Part shown: piece by piece, positions 39,285 to 54,800 of the stretch
Layout of the letters: every line of letters begins with the position of its first letter
Position numbering within the stretch: position 1 is the first letter of the stretch
Origin: Acanthosepion esculentum
Taxonomy: Eukaryota; Mollusca; Cephalopoda; Sepiida; Sepiidae
Reading direction: 5' to 3'
DNA: 64,000 nucleotides
Assembly (NCBI GenBank): GCA_964036315.1
Contig: OZ038498.1
Location: forward strand, 10,659,468-10,723,467
Program-made: the position numbers and the translations under genes
Notes under the pieces: generated by a model
Database searches by the model: none
What the model was told of the DNA's origin: nothing
Seen by the model: the letters and a program-made list of their open reading frames with translations, nothing else

Positions 39285-42200
39285 ATCGAATGAGACAAGA
39301 TCGCACAAGTGTGTATCAGGTATGGCACTTGAATGATTGAATGTTTATATTAGTTATAATGACTAGTCGTGAATCGAAAGAGACAAGATCGCCCAAATGT
39401 GTATCAGGTATGGCACTTGACTGATTGAATGTTTATATTAGTTATAATGACTAGTCTTGAATCGAACGAGACAAGATCGCCCAAGTGTGTATCAGGTATG
39501 GCACTTGAATGATTGAATGTTTATATTAGTTATAATGACTAGTCGTGAATCGAAAGAGTGAAGATCGCCCAATTGGGTATCAGATATGGCACTTGACTGA
39601 TTGAATGTTTATATTTGTTATAATGACTAGTCATGAATCGAAAGAGTGAAGATCGCCCAAATGTGTATCAGGTATGGCACTTGACTGATTGAATGTTTAT
39701 ATTAGATATAATGACTAGTCGTGAATCGAAAGAGACACAATCGCCCAAGTGTGTATCAGGTATGGCACTTGACTGATTGAATGTTTATATTAGTTATAAT
39801 GACTAGTCGTGAATTGAATGAGACAAGATCGCCCAAGTGTGTATCAGGTATGGCACTTGACTGATTGAATGTTTATATTAGTTATAATGACTAGTCGTGA
39901 ATCGAAAGAGTGAAGATCGCCCAAATGTGTGTCAGGTATGGCACTTGACTGATTGAATGTTTATATTAGTTATAATGACTAGTCGTGAGTCGAAAGAGTG
40001 AAGATCGTCCAAATGTGTATCAGGTATGGCACTGGACTGATTGAATGTTTATATTAGTTATAATGACTAGTCGTGAATCGAATGAGACAAGATCGCCCAA
40101 GTGTGTATCAGGTATGGCACTTGACTGATTGAATGTTTATATTAGTTATAATGACTAGTCGTGATCGAAAGAGTGAAGATCACCCAAATGTGTATCAGGT
40201 ATGGCACTTGACTGATGGAATGTTTATATTAGTTATAATGATTAGTCGTGAATCGAATGAGACAAGATCGCCCAAGTGTGTATCAGGTATGGCACTTGAC
40301 TGATTGAATGTTTATATTAATTATAATGACTAGTCCTGAATCGAATGAGACAAGATCGCCCAAGTGTGTATCAGGTATGGCACTTGAATGATTGAATGTT
40401 TATATTAGTTATAAAGACTAGTCGTGAATCGAAAGAGTGAAGATCGCCCAAATGGGTATCAGGTATGGCACTTGACTGATTGAATGTTTATATTAGTTAT
40501 AATGACTAGTCGTGAATCGAAAGAGACAAGATCGCCCAAGTGTGTATCAGGTATGGCACTTGACTGATTGAATGTTCATATTAGTTATAATGACTAGTCG
40601 TGAATCGAATGAGACAAGATCGCCCAAGTGTTTATCAGGTATGGCACTTGACTGATTGAATGTTTATATTAGTTATAATGACTAGTCGTGAATCGAAAGA
40701 GTGAAGATCGCCCAAATGTGTAACAGGTATGGCACTTGACTGATTGAATGTTTATATTAGTTATAATGACTAGTCTTGAATCGAAAGAGACGTGATCGCC
40801 CAAATGTGTATCAGGTATGGCACCTGACTGATTGAATGTTTATATTAGTTATAATGACTAGTCGTGAATCGAAAGAGACAAGATCACCCAAGTGTGTATC
40901 AGGTATGGCACTTGATTGAGTGAATGTTTATATTAGTTATAATGACCAGCCGTGAATCGAAAGAGACAAGATCGCCCAAGTGTGTATCAGGTATGGCACC
41001 TGACTGATTGAATGTTTATATTAGTTATAATGACTAGTCGTGAATCGAAAGAGACAATATCGCCCAAGTGTGTATCAGGTATGGCACTTGACTGATTGAA
41101 TGTTTATATTAGTTATAATGACTAGTCGTGAATCGAATGAGACAAGATCGCCCAAGTGTGTATCAGGTATGGCACTTGACTGATTGAATGTTTATATTAG
41201 TTGTAATGACTAGTCGTGAATCGAAAGAGACAAGATCCACCAAATGTGTATCATGTATGGCACTTTACTGATTGAATGTTTATAATAGTTATAATGACTA
41301 GTCGTGAATCGAAAGAGTGAAGATCGCCCAAATGTGTATCAGGTATGGCACTTGACTGATTGAATGTTTATATTAGTTATAATGACTAGTCGTCAATCGA
41401 ATGAGACAAGATAGCCCAAGTGTGTATCAGGTATGGCACTTGACTGGTGGAATGTTTATATTAGTTATAATGACTAGTCGTGAATCGAAAGAGTGAAGAT
41501 CGCCCAAATGTGTATCAGGTATGGCACTTGACTGATTGAATGTTTATATTAGTTATAATGACTAGTCGTGAATCGAATGAGACAAGATCGCCCAAGTGTG
41601 TATCAGGTATGGCACTTGACTGGTGGAATGTTTATATAAGTTATAATGACTAGTCGTGAATCGAAAGAGTGAAGATCGCCCAAATGTGTATCAGGTATGG
41701 CACTTGACTGATTGAATGTTTATATTAGTTATAATGACTAGTCGTGAGTCGAAAGAGTGAAGATCGCCCAAATGTGTATCAGGTATGGCACTTGAGTGAT
41801 TGAATGTTTATATTAGTTATAATGACTAGTCGTGAATCGAAAGAGTGAAGATCGCGCAAATGTGTATCAGGTATGGCACTTGACTGATTGAATGTTTATA
41901 TTAGTTATAATGACTAGTCGTGAATCGAAAGAGTGAAGATCGCCCATATGTGTATCAGGTATGGCACCTGACTGATTGAATGTTTATATTAGTTATAATG
42001 ACTAGTCGTGAATCGAAAGACACAAGATCGCCCAAGTGTGTATCAGGTATGGCAGTTGACTGATTGAATGTTTATATTAGTTATAATGACTAGTCGTGAA
42101 TCGAATGAGACAAGATCGCCCAAGTGTGTATCAGGTATGGCACTTGACTGATTGAATGTTTATATTAGTTATAATGACTAGTCGTGAATCGAAAGAGTGA

Positions 42201-43132
42201 AGATCGCCCAAATGTGTATCAGGTATGGCACCTGACTGATTGAATGTTTATATTAGTTATAATGACTAGTCGTGAATCGAAAGAGACAAGATCGCCCAAG
42301 TGTGTATCATGTATGGCACTTGACTGATTGAATGTTTATATTAGTTATAATGACTAGTCGTGAATCGAAAGAGACAAGATCGCTCAAGTGTGTATCAGGT
42401 ATGGCACTTGACTGATTGAATGTTTATATTAGTTGTAATGACTAGTCGTGAATCGAAAGAGACAAGATCGCCCAAGTGTGTATCAGGTATGGCACTTGAC
42501 TGATTGAATGTTTATATTAGTTATAATGACTAGTCGTGAATCGAATGAGACAAGATCGCCCAAGTGTTTATCAGTTATGGCACTTGACTGATTGAATGTT
42601 TATATTAGTTATAATGACTAGTCGTGAATCGAAAGAGTGAAGATCGCCCAAATGTGTAACAGGTATGGCACTTGACTGATTGAATGTTTATATTAGTTAT
42701 AATGACTAGTCTTGAATCGAAAGACACGTGATCGCCCAAATGTGTATCAGGTATGGCACCTGACTGATTGAATGTTTATATTAGTTATAATGACTAGTCG
42801 TGAATCGAAAGAGACAATATCGCCCAAGTGTGTATCAGGTATGGCACTTGACTGATTGAATGTTTATATTAGTTATAATGACTAGTCGTGAATCGAATGA
42901 GACAAGATCGCCCATGTGTATCAGGTATGGCACTTGACTGATTGAATGTTTATATTAGTTGTAATGACTAGTCGTGAATCGAAAGAGACAAGATCCACCA
43001 AATGTGTATCATGTATGGCACTTTACTGATTGAATGTTTATAATAGTTATAATGACTAGTCGTGAATCGAAAGAAACTAGATCGCCCAAGTGTTTATCAG
43101 GTATGGCACTTGACTGATTGAATGTTTATATT
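39285..43132. repeat. About 44-unit block, copy 2
   Basis: Second copy of 33,390-37,240. It starts at a visible fusion near 39,285, where the GACCAGCCGTGAATCG type (the end of the 4,221-bp copy) joins GAATGAGACAAGATCGCAC. In the parents that second type follows CATGAATCG. This chimeric unit is a direct trace of the exchange. Confidence 0.9.
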
Positions 43133-43133
43133 A

Positions 43134-45150
43134 ATTATAATGACTAGTCGTGAATCGAATGAGACAAGATCGCCCAAGTGTGTATCAGGTATGGCACTTG
43201 AGTGATTGAATGTTTATATTAGTTATAATGACTAGTCGTGAACCGAAAGAGACAAGATCGCCCAAGTGTGTATCAGGTATGGCACTTGACTGATTGAATG
43301 TTTATATTAGTTATAATGACTAGTCGTGAATCGAATGAGACAAGATCGCCCAAGTGTGTATCAGGTATGGCACTTGACTGATTGAATGTTTATATTAGTT
43401 GTAATGACTAGTCGTGAATCGAAAGAGACAAGATCCACCAAATGTGTATCATGTATGGCACTTTACTGATTGAATGTTTATAATAGTTATAATGACTAGT
43501 CGTGAATCGAAAGAGTGAAGATCGCCCAAATGTGTATCAGGTATGGCACTTGACTGATTGAATGTTTATATTAGATATAATGACTAGTCGTCAATCGAAT
43601 GAGACAAGATAGCCCAAGTGTGTATCAGGTATGGCACTTGACTGGTGGAATGTTTATATTAGTTATAATGACTAGTCGTGAATCGAAAGAGTGAAGATCG
43701 CCCAAATGTGTATCAGGTATGGCACTTGACTGATTGAATGTTTATATTAGTTATAATGACTAGTCGTGAATCGAATGAGACAAGATCGCCCAAGTGTGTA
43801 TCAGGTATGGCACTTGACTGGTGGAATGTTTATATTAGTTATAATGACTAGTCGTGAATCGAAAGAGTGAAGATCGCCCAAATGTGTATCAGGTATGGCA
43901 CTTGACTGATTGAATGTTTATATTAGTTATAATGACTAGTCGTGAGTCGAAAGAGTGAAGATCGCCCAAATGTGTATCAGGTATGGCACTTGAGTGATTG
44001 AATGTTTATATTAGTTATAATGACTAGTCGTGAATCGAAAGAGTGAAGATCGCGCAAATGTGTATCAGGTATGGCACTTGACTGATTGAATGTTTATATT
44101 AGTTATAATGACTAGTCGTGAATCGAAAGAGTGAAGATCGCCCATATGTGTATCAGGTATGGCACCTGACTGATTGAATGTTTATATTAGTTATAATGAC
44201 TAGTCGTGAATCGAAAGACACAAGATCGCCCAAGTGTGTATCAGGTATGGCAGTTGACTGATTGAATGTTTATATTAGTTATAATGACTAGTCGTGAATC
44301 GAATGAGACAAGATCGCCCAAGTGTGTATCAGGTATGGCACTTGACTGATTGAATGTTTATATTAGTTATAATGACTAGTCGTGAATCGAAAGAGTGAAG
44401 ATCGCCCAAATGTGTATCAGGTATGGCACCTGACTGATTGAATGTTTATATTAGTTATAATGACTAGTCTTGAATCGAAAGAGACGTGATCGCCCAAATG
44501 TGTATCAGGTATGGCACCTGACTGATTGAATGTTTATATTAGTTATAATGACTAGTCGTGAATCGAAAGAGACAATATCGCCCAAGTGTGTATCAGGTAT
44601 GGCACTTGACTGATTGAATGTTTATATTAGTTATAATGACTAGTCGTGAATCGAATGAGACAAGATCGCCCATGTGTATCAGGTATGGCACTTGACTGAT
44701 TGAATGTTTATATTAGTTGTAATGACTAGTCGTGAATCGAAAGAGACAAGATCCACCAAATGTGTATCATGTATGGCACTTTACTGATTGAATGTTTATA
44801 ATAGTTATAATGACTAGTCGTGAATCGAAAGAAACTAGATCGCCCAAGTGTTTATCAGGTATGGCACTTGACTGATTGAATGTTTATATTAATTATAATG
44901 ACTAGTCGTGAATCGAATGAGACAAGATCGCCCAAGTCTGTATCAGGTATGGCACTTGAGTGATTGAATGTTTATATTAGTTATAATGACTAGTCGTGAA
45001 CCGAAAGAGACAAGATCGCCCAAGTGTGTATCAGGTATGGCACTTGACTGATTGAATGTTTATATTAGTTATAATGACTAGTCGTGAATCGAATGAGACA
45101 AGATCGCCCAAGTGTGTATCAGGTATGGCACTTGACTGGTGGAATGTTTA
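43134..45150. repeat. Further partial copies of the same series
   Basis: CCACCAAATG at 43,435 and 44,753 and GAAACTAGATCG near 44,830 show two more partial copies of the series ending at 43,132. The spacing is 440 bp (5 units) and 1,318 bp (15 units minus the 2-bp short unit at about 44,669). A short 85-bp unit lies near 45,243, where TTAGTTATGACTAG has lost three bases. Confidence 0.8.
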
Positions 45151-46069
45151 TATTAGTTATAATGACTAGTCGTGAATCGAAAGAGTGAAGATCGCCCAAA
45201 TGTGTATCAGGTATGGCACTTGACTGATTGAATGTTTATATTAGTTATGACTAGTCGTGAATCGAATGAGACAAGATCGCCCAAGTGTGTATCAGGTATG
45301 GCACTTGACTGGTGGAATGTTTATATTAGTTATAATGACTAGTCGTGAATCGAAAGAGTGAAGATCGCCCAAATGTGTATCAGGCATGTCACTTGACTGA
45401 TTGAATGTTTATATTAGTTATAATGACTAGTCGTGAATCGAAAGAGTGAAGATCGCCCAAATGTGTATCAGGTATGGCACCTGACTGATTGAATGTTTAT
45501 ATTAGTTATAATGACAAGTCGGGAATCGAAAGAGACAAGATCGCCCAACTGTGTATCAGGTATGGCTCTTGACTGATTGAATGTTTATAATAATTATAAT
45601 GACTAGTCGTGAATCGAAAGAGACAAGATCGCCCAAATGTGTATCAGGTATGGCACTTGACTGATTGAATGTTTATATTAGTTATAATGACTAGTCGTGA
45701 ATCGAAAGAGACAAGATCGCCCAAGTGTGTATCAGGCATGGAACTTGTCTGATTGAATGTTTATATTAATTATAATGACTAGTCGTGAATCCAAAGAGTG
45801 AAGATCGCCCAAATGTGTATCAGGTATGGCACTTGACTGATTGAATGTTTATATTAGTTATAATGACTAGTCGTGAATCGAAAGAGACAAGATCGCCCAA
45901 GTGTGTATCAGGCATGGAACTTGTCTGATTGAATGTTTATATTAATTATAATGACTAGTCGTGAATCCAAAGAGTGAAGATCGCCCAAATGTGTATCAGG
46001 TATGGCACTTGACTGATTGAATGTTTATATTAGTTATAATGACTAGTCGTGAATCGAAAGAGTGAAGAT

Positions 46070-48973
46070 CGCCCAAATGTGTATCAGGTATGGCACTTGA
46101 CTTATTGAATGTTTATAATAGTTATAATGACTAGTCGTGAATCGAAAGAGACAAGATCGCCCAAATGTGTATCAGGTATGGCACTTGACTGATTGAATGT
46201 TTATATTAGTTATAATGACTAGTCGTGAATCGAATGAGACAACATCGCCCAAGTGTGTATCAGGTATGGCACTTGATTGATTGAATGTTTATATTAGTTA
46301 TAATGACTAGTCGTGAGTCGAATGAGACAAAATCGCCCAAATGTGTATCAGGTATGGCACTTGATTGATTGAATGTTTATATTAGTTATAATGACTAGTC
46401 CTGAATCAAAAGAGACAAGATCGCCCAAATGTGTATCAGGTATGGCACTTGACTGATTGAATGTTTATATTAGTTATAATGACTAGTCGTGAATCCAAAG
46501 AGTGAAGATCGCCCAAATGTGTATCAGGTATGGCACTTGACTGATTGAATGTTTATATTAGTTATAATGACTAGTCGTGAATCGAATGAGACAAGATCGC
46601 GCAAATGTGTATCAGGTATGGCACTTGACTGATTGAATGTTTATATTAGTTATAATGACTAGTCGTGAATCGAATGAGACAAGATCGCGCAAATGTGTAT
46701 CAGGTATGGCACTTGACTGATTGAATGTTTATATTAGTTATAATGACTAGTCGTGAATCGAAAGAGACAAGATCGCCCAAGTGTGTATCAGGTATGTCAC
46801 TTGATTGATTGAATGTTTATATTAGTTATAATGACTAGTCGTGAATCGAATGAGACAAGATCGCCCAAGTGTGTATCAGGTATGGCACTTGATTGATTGA
46901 ATGTTTATATTAGTTATAATGACTAGTCCTGAATCGAAAGAGACAAGATCGCCCAAATGTGTATCAGCTATGGCACTTGACTGATTGAATGTTTATATTA
47001 GTTATAATGACTAGTCGTGAATCGAAAGAGACAAGATCGCCCAAATGTGTATCAGGTATGGCACTTGACTGATTGAATGTTTATATTAGTTATAATGACT
47101 AGTCGTGAATCGAAAGAGACAAGATCGCCCAAGTGTGTATCAGGTATGGCTCTTGACTGATTGAATGTTTATATTAGTTATAATGACTAGTCGTGAATCG
47201 AAAGAGACAAGATCCCCCAAGTGTTTATCAGGTATGGCACTTGAGTGATTGAATGTTTATATTATTTATAATGACTACTCGTGAATCGAAAGAGACAAGA
47301 TCGGCCAAGTGTGTATCAGGTATAGCACTTGACTGATTGAATGTTTATATTACTTATAATGACTAGTCGTGAATCGAAAGAGACAAGGTCGCCCAAGTGT
47401 GTATCAGGTATGGCACTTGACTGATTGAATGTTTATATTAGTTATAATGACTAGTCGTGAATCGAATGAGACAAGATCGCCCAAATGTGTATCAGGTATA
47501 GCACTTGATTGATTGAATGTTTATATTAGTTATAATGACTAGTCGTGAATCGAAAGAGACAAGATCGCCCAAATGTGTATCAGGTATGGCACTTGACTGA
47601 TTGAATGTTTATATTAGTTATAATGACTAGTCGTGAATCGAACGAGACTAGATCGCCCAAGTGTGTATCAGGTATGGCACTTGACTGATTGAATGTTTAT
47701 ATTAGTTATAATGACTAGTCGTGAACCGAAAGAGACAAGATCGCCCAAGTGTGTATCAGGTATGGCACTTGATTGATTGAAAGTTTATATTAGTTATAAT
47801 GACTAGTCGTGAATCGAATGAGACAAGATCGCCCAAGTGTGTATCAGGTATGCCACTTGATTGATTGAATGTTTATATTAGTTATAATGTCTAGTCGTGA
47901 ACCGAAAGAGACAAGATCGCCCAAGTGTGTATCAGGTATGGCACTTGACTGATTGAATGTTTATATTAGATATAATGACAAGTCGTGAATCGAATGAGAC
48001 AAGATCGCCCAAATGTGTATCAGGTATGGCACTTGATTGATTGAATGTTTATATTAGTTATAATGACTAGTCGTGAACCGAAAGAGACAAGATCGCCTAA
48101 GTGTGTATCATGTATGGCACTTGACTGATTGAATGTTTCTATTAGTTATAATGACTAGTCGTGAACCGAAAGAGACAAGATCTCCCAAGTGTGTATCAGG
48201 TATGGCACTTGACTGATTGAATGTTTATATTATATATAATGACTACTCGTGAATCGAAAGAGACAAGATCGCCCAAGTTTGTATAAGGTATTGCACTTGA
48301 CTGATTGAATGTTTATATTAGTTATAATGACAAGTCGTGAATCGAATGAGACAAGATCGCCCAAATGTGTATCAGGTAGTGCACTTGACTGATTGAATGT
48401 TTATATTAGTTATAATGGCTAGTCGTGAATCGAAAGAGACAAGATCGCACAAGTGTGTATCAGGTATGGCACTTGACTGATTGAATGTTTACATTAGTTA
48501 TAATGACTGGTCATGAATCGAAAGAGACAAGATCGCCCAATGTATATCAGGTATGGCACTTGACTGATTGAATGTTTATATTAGTTATAATGACTAGTCC
48601 CTAATCGAAAGAGACAAGATCGCCCAAGTGTGTATCAGGTATGGCACTTGACTGATTGAATGTTTATATTAGTTATAATGACTAGTCCTGAATCGAAAGA
48701 GACAAGATCGCCCAAGTGTGTATCAGGTATGGCACTTGACTGATTGAATGTTTATATTAGTTATAATGACTAGTCGTGAATCGAAAGAGTGAAGATCTGC
48801 CAAATGTGTATCAGGTATGGCACTTGACTGATTGAATGTTTATATTAATTATAATGACTAGTCGTGAATCGAAAGAGTGAAGGTCGCCCAAATGTGTATC
48901 AGCTATGGCACTTGACTGATTGAATGTTTATATTAGTTATAATGACTAGTCGTGAATCGAAAGAGACAAGATC
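46070..48973. repeat. 33-unit higher-order block, copy 1 (2,903 bp)
   Basis: CTTATTGAATG at 46,101 recurs at 49,004, and GCCTAAGTG with TTTCTATTAG near 48,095 recurs near 50,998. Both are 2,903 bp apart, 33 units minus one base lost in GCCCAATGTATATC at 48,535. The block is tandem with copy 2. Differences are few, such as GATCCCCCAAG for GATCGCCCAAG near 47,212. Confidence 0.9.
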
Positions 48974-51876
48974 GCCCAAATGTGTATCAGGTATGGCACT
49001 TGACTTATTGAATGTTTATAATAGTTATAATGACTAGTCGTGAATCGAAAGAGACAAGATCGCCCAAATGTGTATCAGGTATGGCACTTGACTGATTGAA
49101 TGTTTATATTAGTTATAATGACTAGTCGTGAATCGAATGAGACAACATCGCCCAAGTGTGTATCAGGTATGGCACTTGATTGATTGAATGTTTATATTAG
49201 TTATAATGACTAGTCGTGAGTCGAATGAGACAAAATCGCCCAAATGTGTATCAGGTATGGCACTTGATTGATTGAATGTTTATATTAGTTATAATGACTA
49301 GTCCTGAATCAAAAGAGACAAGATCGCCCAAATGTGTATCAGGTATGGCACTTGACTGATTGAATGTTTATATTAGTTATAATGACTAGTCGTGAATCCA
49401 AAGAGTGAAGATCGCCCAAATGTGTATCAGGTATGGCACTTGACTGATTGAATGTTTATATTAGTTATAATGACTAGTCGTGAATCGAATGAGACAAGAT
49501 CGCGCAAATGTGTATCAGGTATGGCACTTGACTGATTGAATGTTTATATTAGTTATAATGACTAGTCGTGAATCGAATGAGACAAGATCGCGCAAATGTG
49601 TATCAGGTATGGCACTTGACTGATTGAATGTTTATATTAGTTATAATGACTAGTCGTGAATCGAAAGAGACAAGATCGCCCAAGTGTGTATCAGGTATGT
49701 CACTTGATTGATTGAATGTTTATATTAGTTATAATGACTAGTCGTGAATCGAATGAGACAAGATCGCCCAAGTGTGTATCAGGTATGGCACTTGATTGAT
49801 TGAATGTTTATATTAGTTATAATGACTAGTCCTGAATCGAAAGAGACAAGATCGCCCAAATGTGTATCAGCTATGGCACTTGACTGATTGAATGTTTATA
49901 TTAGTTATAATGACTAGTCGTGAATCGAAAGAGACAAGATCGCCCAAATGTGTATCAGGTATGGCACTTGACTGATTGAATGTTTATATTAGTTATAATG
50001 ACTAGTCGTGAATCGAAAGAGACAAGATCGCCCAAGTGTGTATCAGGTATGGCTCTTGACTGATTGAATGTTTATATTAGTTATAATGACTAGTCGTGAA
50101 TCGAAAGAGACAAGATCGCCCAAGTGTTTATCAGGTATGGCACTTGAGTGATTGAATGTTTATATTAGTTATAATGACTACTCGTGAATCGAAAGAGACA
50201 AGATCGGCCAAGTGTGTATCAGGTATAGCACTTGACTGATTGAATGTTTATATTACTTATAATGACTAGTCGTGAATCGAAAGAGACAAGGTCGCCCAAG
50301 TGTGTATCAGGTATGGCACTTGACTGATTGAATGTTTATATTAGTTATAATGACTAGTCGTGAATCGAATGAGACAAGATCGCCCAAGTGTGTATCAGGT
50401 ATAGCACTTGATTGATTGAATGTTTATATTAGTTATAATGACTAGTCGTGAATCGAAAGAGACAAGATCGCCCAAATGTGTATCAGGTATGGCACTTGAC
50501 TGATTGAATGTTTATATTAGTTATAATGACTAGTCGTGAATCGAACGAGACTAGATCGCCCAAGTGTGTATCAGGTATGGCACTTGACTGATTGAATGTT
50601 TATATTAGTTATAATGACTAGTCGTGAACCGAAAGAGACAAGATCGCCCAAGTGTGTATCAGGTATGGCACTTGATTGATTGAAAGTTTATATTAGTTAT
50701 AATGACTAGTCGTGAATCGAATGAGACAAGATCGCCCAAGTGTGTATCAGGTATGCCACTTGATTGATTGAATGTTTATATTAGTTATAATGTCTAGTCG
50801 TGAACCGAAAGAGACAAGATCGCCCAAGTGTGTATCAGGTATGGCACTTGACTGATTGAATGTTTATATTAGATATAATGACAAGTCGTGAATCGAATGA
50901 GACAAGATCGCCCAAATGTGTATCAGGTATGGCACTTGATTGATTGAATGTTTATATTAGTTATAATGACTAGTCGTGAACCGAAAGAGACAAGATCGCC
51001 TAAGTGTGTATCATGTATGGCACTTGACTGTTTGAATGTTTCTATTAGTTATAATGACTAGTCGTGAACCGAAAGAGACAAGATCTCCCAAGTGTGTATC
51101 AGGTATGGCACTTGACTGATTGAATGTTTATATTATATATAATGACTACTCGTGAATCGAAAGAGACAAGATCGCCCAAGTTTGTATAAGGTATTGCACT
51201 TGACTGATTGAATGTTTATATTAGTTATAATGACAAGTCGTGAATCGAATGAGACTAGATCGCCCAAATGTGTATCAGGTAGTGCACTTGACTGATTGAA
51301 TGTTTATATTAGTTATAATGGCTAGTCGTGAATCGAAAGAGACAAGATCGCACAAGTGTGTATCAGGTATGGCACTTGACTGATTGAATGTTTACATTAG
51401 TTATAATGACTGGTCATGAATCGAAAGAGACAAGATCGCCCAAGTGTATATCAGGTATGGCACTTGACTGATTGAATGTTTATATTAGTTATAATGACTA
51501 GTCCCTAATCGAAAGAGACAAGATCGCCCAAGTGTGTATCAGGTATGGCACTTGACTGATTGAATGTTTATATTAGTTATAATGACTAGTCCTGAATCGA
51601 AAGAGACAAGATCGCCCAAGTGTGTATCAGGTATGGCACTTGACTGATTGAATGTTTATATTAGTTATAATGACTAGTCGTGAATCGAAAGAGTGAAGAT
51701 CTGCCAAATGTGTATCAGGTATGGCACTTGACTGATTGAATGTTTATATTAATTATAATGACTAGTCGTGAATCGAAAGAGTGAAGGTCGCCCAAATGTG
51801 TATCAGCTATGGCACTTGACTGATTGAATGTTTATATTAGTTATAATGACTAGTCGTGAATCGAAAGAGACAAGAT
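48974..51876. repeat. 33-unit higher-order block, copy 2
   Basis: Directly adjoins copy 1 and ends near 51,876, where units change to another series. Contains the same rare markers: GATCGGCCAAG, TATTACTTATAATG, GAACGAGACTAG, TATTATATATAATG, GGTAGTGCAC and GTCCCTAATCG. Its right-hand two thirds are copied again in the superblock at 57,541. Confidence 0.9.
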
Positions 51877-54800
51877 CGCCCAAGTGTGTATCAGGTATGG
51901 CACTTGACTGATTGAATGTTTATATTAGTTATAATGACTAGTCGTGAATCGAAAGACACAAGATCGCCCAAGTGTGTATCAGGTATGGCACTTGACTGAT
52001 TGAATGTTTATATTAGTTATAATGACAAGTCGGGAATCGAAAGAGACAAGATCGCCCAACTGTGTATCAGGTATGGCTCTTGACTGATTGAATGTTTATA
52101 ATAATTATAATGACTAGTCGTGAATCGAAAGAGACAAGATCGCCCAAATGTGTATCAGGCATGGAACTTGTCTGATTGAATGTTTATATTAATTATAATG
52201 ACTAGTCGTGAATCCAAAGAGTGAAGATCGCCCAAATGTGTATCAGGTATGGCACTTGACTGATTGAATGTTTATATTAGTTATAATGACTAGTCGTGAA
52301 TCGAAAGAGACAAGATCGCCCAAATGTGTATCAGGTATGGCACTTGACTTATTGAATGTTTATAATAGTTATAATGACTAGTCGTGAATCGAAAGAGACA
52401 AGATCGCCCAAATGTGTATCAGGTATGGCACTTGACTGATTGAATGTTTATATTAGTTATAATGACTAGTCGTGAATCGAATGAGACAAGATCGCCCAAG
52501 TGTGTATCAGGTATGGCACTTGATTGATTGAATGTTTATATTAGTTATAATGACTAGTCGTGAGTCGAATGAGACAAAATAGCCCAAGTGTGTATCAGGT
52601 ATGGCACTTGATTGATTGAATGTTTATATTAGTTATAATGACTAGTCCTGAATCGAAAGAGACAAGATCGCCCAAATGTGTATCAGGTATGGCACTTGAC
52701 TGATTGAATGTTTATATTAGTTATAATGACTTGTCGTGAATCGAAAGAGACAAGATCGCCCAAATGTGTATCAGGTATGGCACTTGACTGATTGAATGTT
52801 TATATTAGTTATAATGACTAGTCGTGAATCGAAAGAGACAAGATCGCCCAAATGTGTATCAGGTATGGCACTTGACTGATTGAATGTTTATATTAGTTAT
52901 AATGACTAGTCGTGAATCGAAAGAGACAAGATCGCCCAAATGTGTATCAGGTATGGCACTTGACTGATTGAATGTTTATATTAGTTATAATGACTAGTCG
53001 TGAATCGAACGAGACAAGATCGCCCAAATGTTTATCAGGTATGGCACTTGACTGATTGAATGTTTATATTAGTTATAATGACTAGTCGTGAACCGAAAGA
53101 GACAAGATCGCCCAAGTGTGTATCAGGTATGGCACTTGACTGATTGAATGTTTATATTAGTTATAATGACTAGTCGTGTACCGAAAGAGACAAGATCGCC
53201 CAAGTGTGTATCAGGTATGGCACTTGACTGATTGAATGTTTATATTAGTTATAATGACTAGTCGTGAACCGAAAGAGACAAGATCGCCCAAGTGTGTATC
53301 AGGTATGGCACTTCACTGATTGAATGTTTATATTAGATATAATGACAAGACGTGAATCGAATGAGACAAGATCGCCCTAGTGTTTATCAGTTATGGCACT
53401 TGACTGATTGAATGTTTATATTAGTTATAATGACTAGTCGTGAACCGAAAGAGACAAGATCGCCCAAGTGTGTATCAAGTATGGCACTTGACTGATAGAA
53501 TGTTTATAATAGTTATAATGACAAGTCGGGAATCGAAAGAGACATGATCGCCCAAATGTGTATCAGGTATGGCACTTGACTGATTGAATGTTTATATTAG
53601 TTATAATGACTAGTCGTGAACCGAAAGAGACAAGATCGCCCAAATGTGTATCAGGTATGGCACTTGACTGATTGAATGTTTATATTAGTTATAATGACTA
53701 GTCGTGAATCGAAAGAGACAAGATCGCCCAAATGTGTATCAGGTATGGCACTTGACTGATTGAATGTTTATATTAGTTATAATGACTAGTCGTGAATCGA
53801 AAGAGACAAGATCGCCCAAGTGTGTATCAGGTATGGCACTTGACTGATTGAATGTTTATATTAGTTATAATGACAAGTCGGGAATCGAAAGGGACAAGAT
53901 CGCCCAAATGTGTATCAGGTATGGCACTTGACTGATTGAATGTTTATAATAGTTATAATGACTAGTCGTAAATCGAATGAGACAAGATCGCCGAAATGTG
54001 TATCATGTATGGCACTTGACTAATGAAATGTTTATATTAGTTATAATGACTAGTCGTGAATCGAAAAATCAAGATCGCCCAAGTGTGTATCAGGTATGGC
54101 ACTTGACTGATTGAATGTTTATATTAATTATAAATACTAGTCCTGAATCGAAAGAGACAAGATCGCCCAAGTGTGTATAAGGTATGGCACTTGACTGATT
54201 GAATGTTTATATTAGTTATAATGACTAATCGTGAATCGAAAGAGTGAAGATCGCCCAAATGGGTATCAGGTATGGCACGTGACTGATTGAATGTTTATAT
54301 TAGTTATAATGACAAGACGTGAATCGAAAGGCACAAGATCGCCCGAATATGTATCAGGTATGGCACTTGACTGATTGAATGTTTATAATAGTTATAATGA
54401 CTAGGCGTGAATCGAAAGAGACAAGATCGCCCAAGTGTGTATCAGGTATGGCACTTGACTTATTGAATGTTTATATTAGATATAATGACTAGTCGTGAAT
54501 CGAAAGAGACATGATCGCCCAAGTGTGTATCAGGTATGGCACTTGACTGATTGAATGTTTATATTAGTTATAATGACAAGTCCTGAATCAAAAGAGACAA
54601 GATCGCCCAAGTGTGTATCAGGTATGGCACTTGACTGATTGAATGTTTATATTAGTTATAATGACTAATCGTGAATCGAAAGAGTGAAGATCGGCCAAAT
54701 GTTTATCAGGTATGGCACTTGACTGATTGAATGTTTATATTAGTTATAATGTCAAGTCGGGAATCGAAAGAGACAAGATCGCCCAAATGTGTATAAGGTA

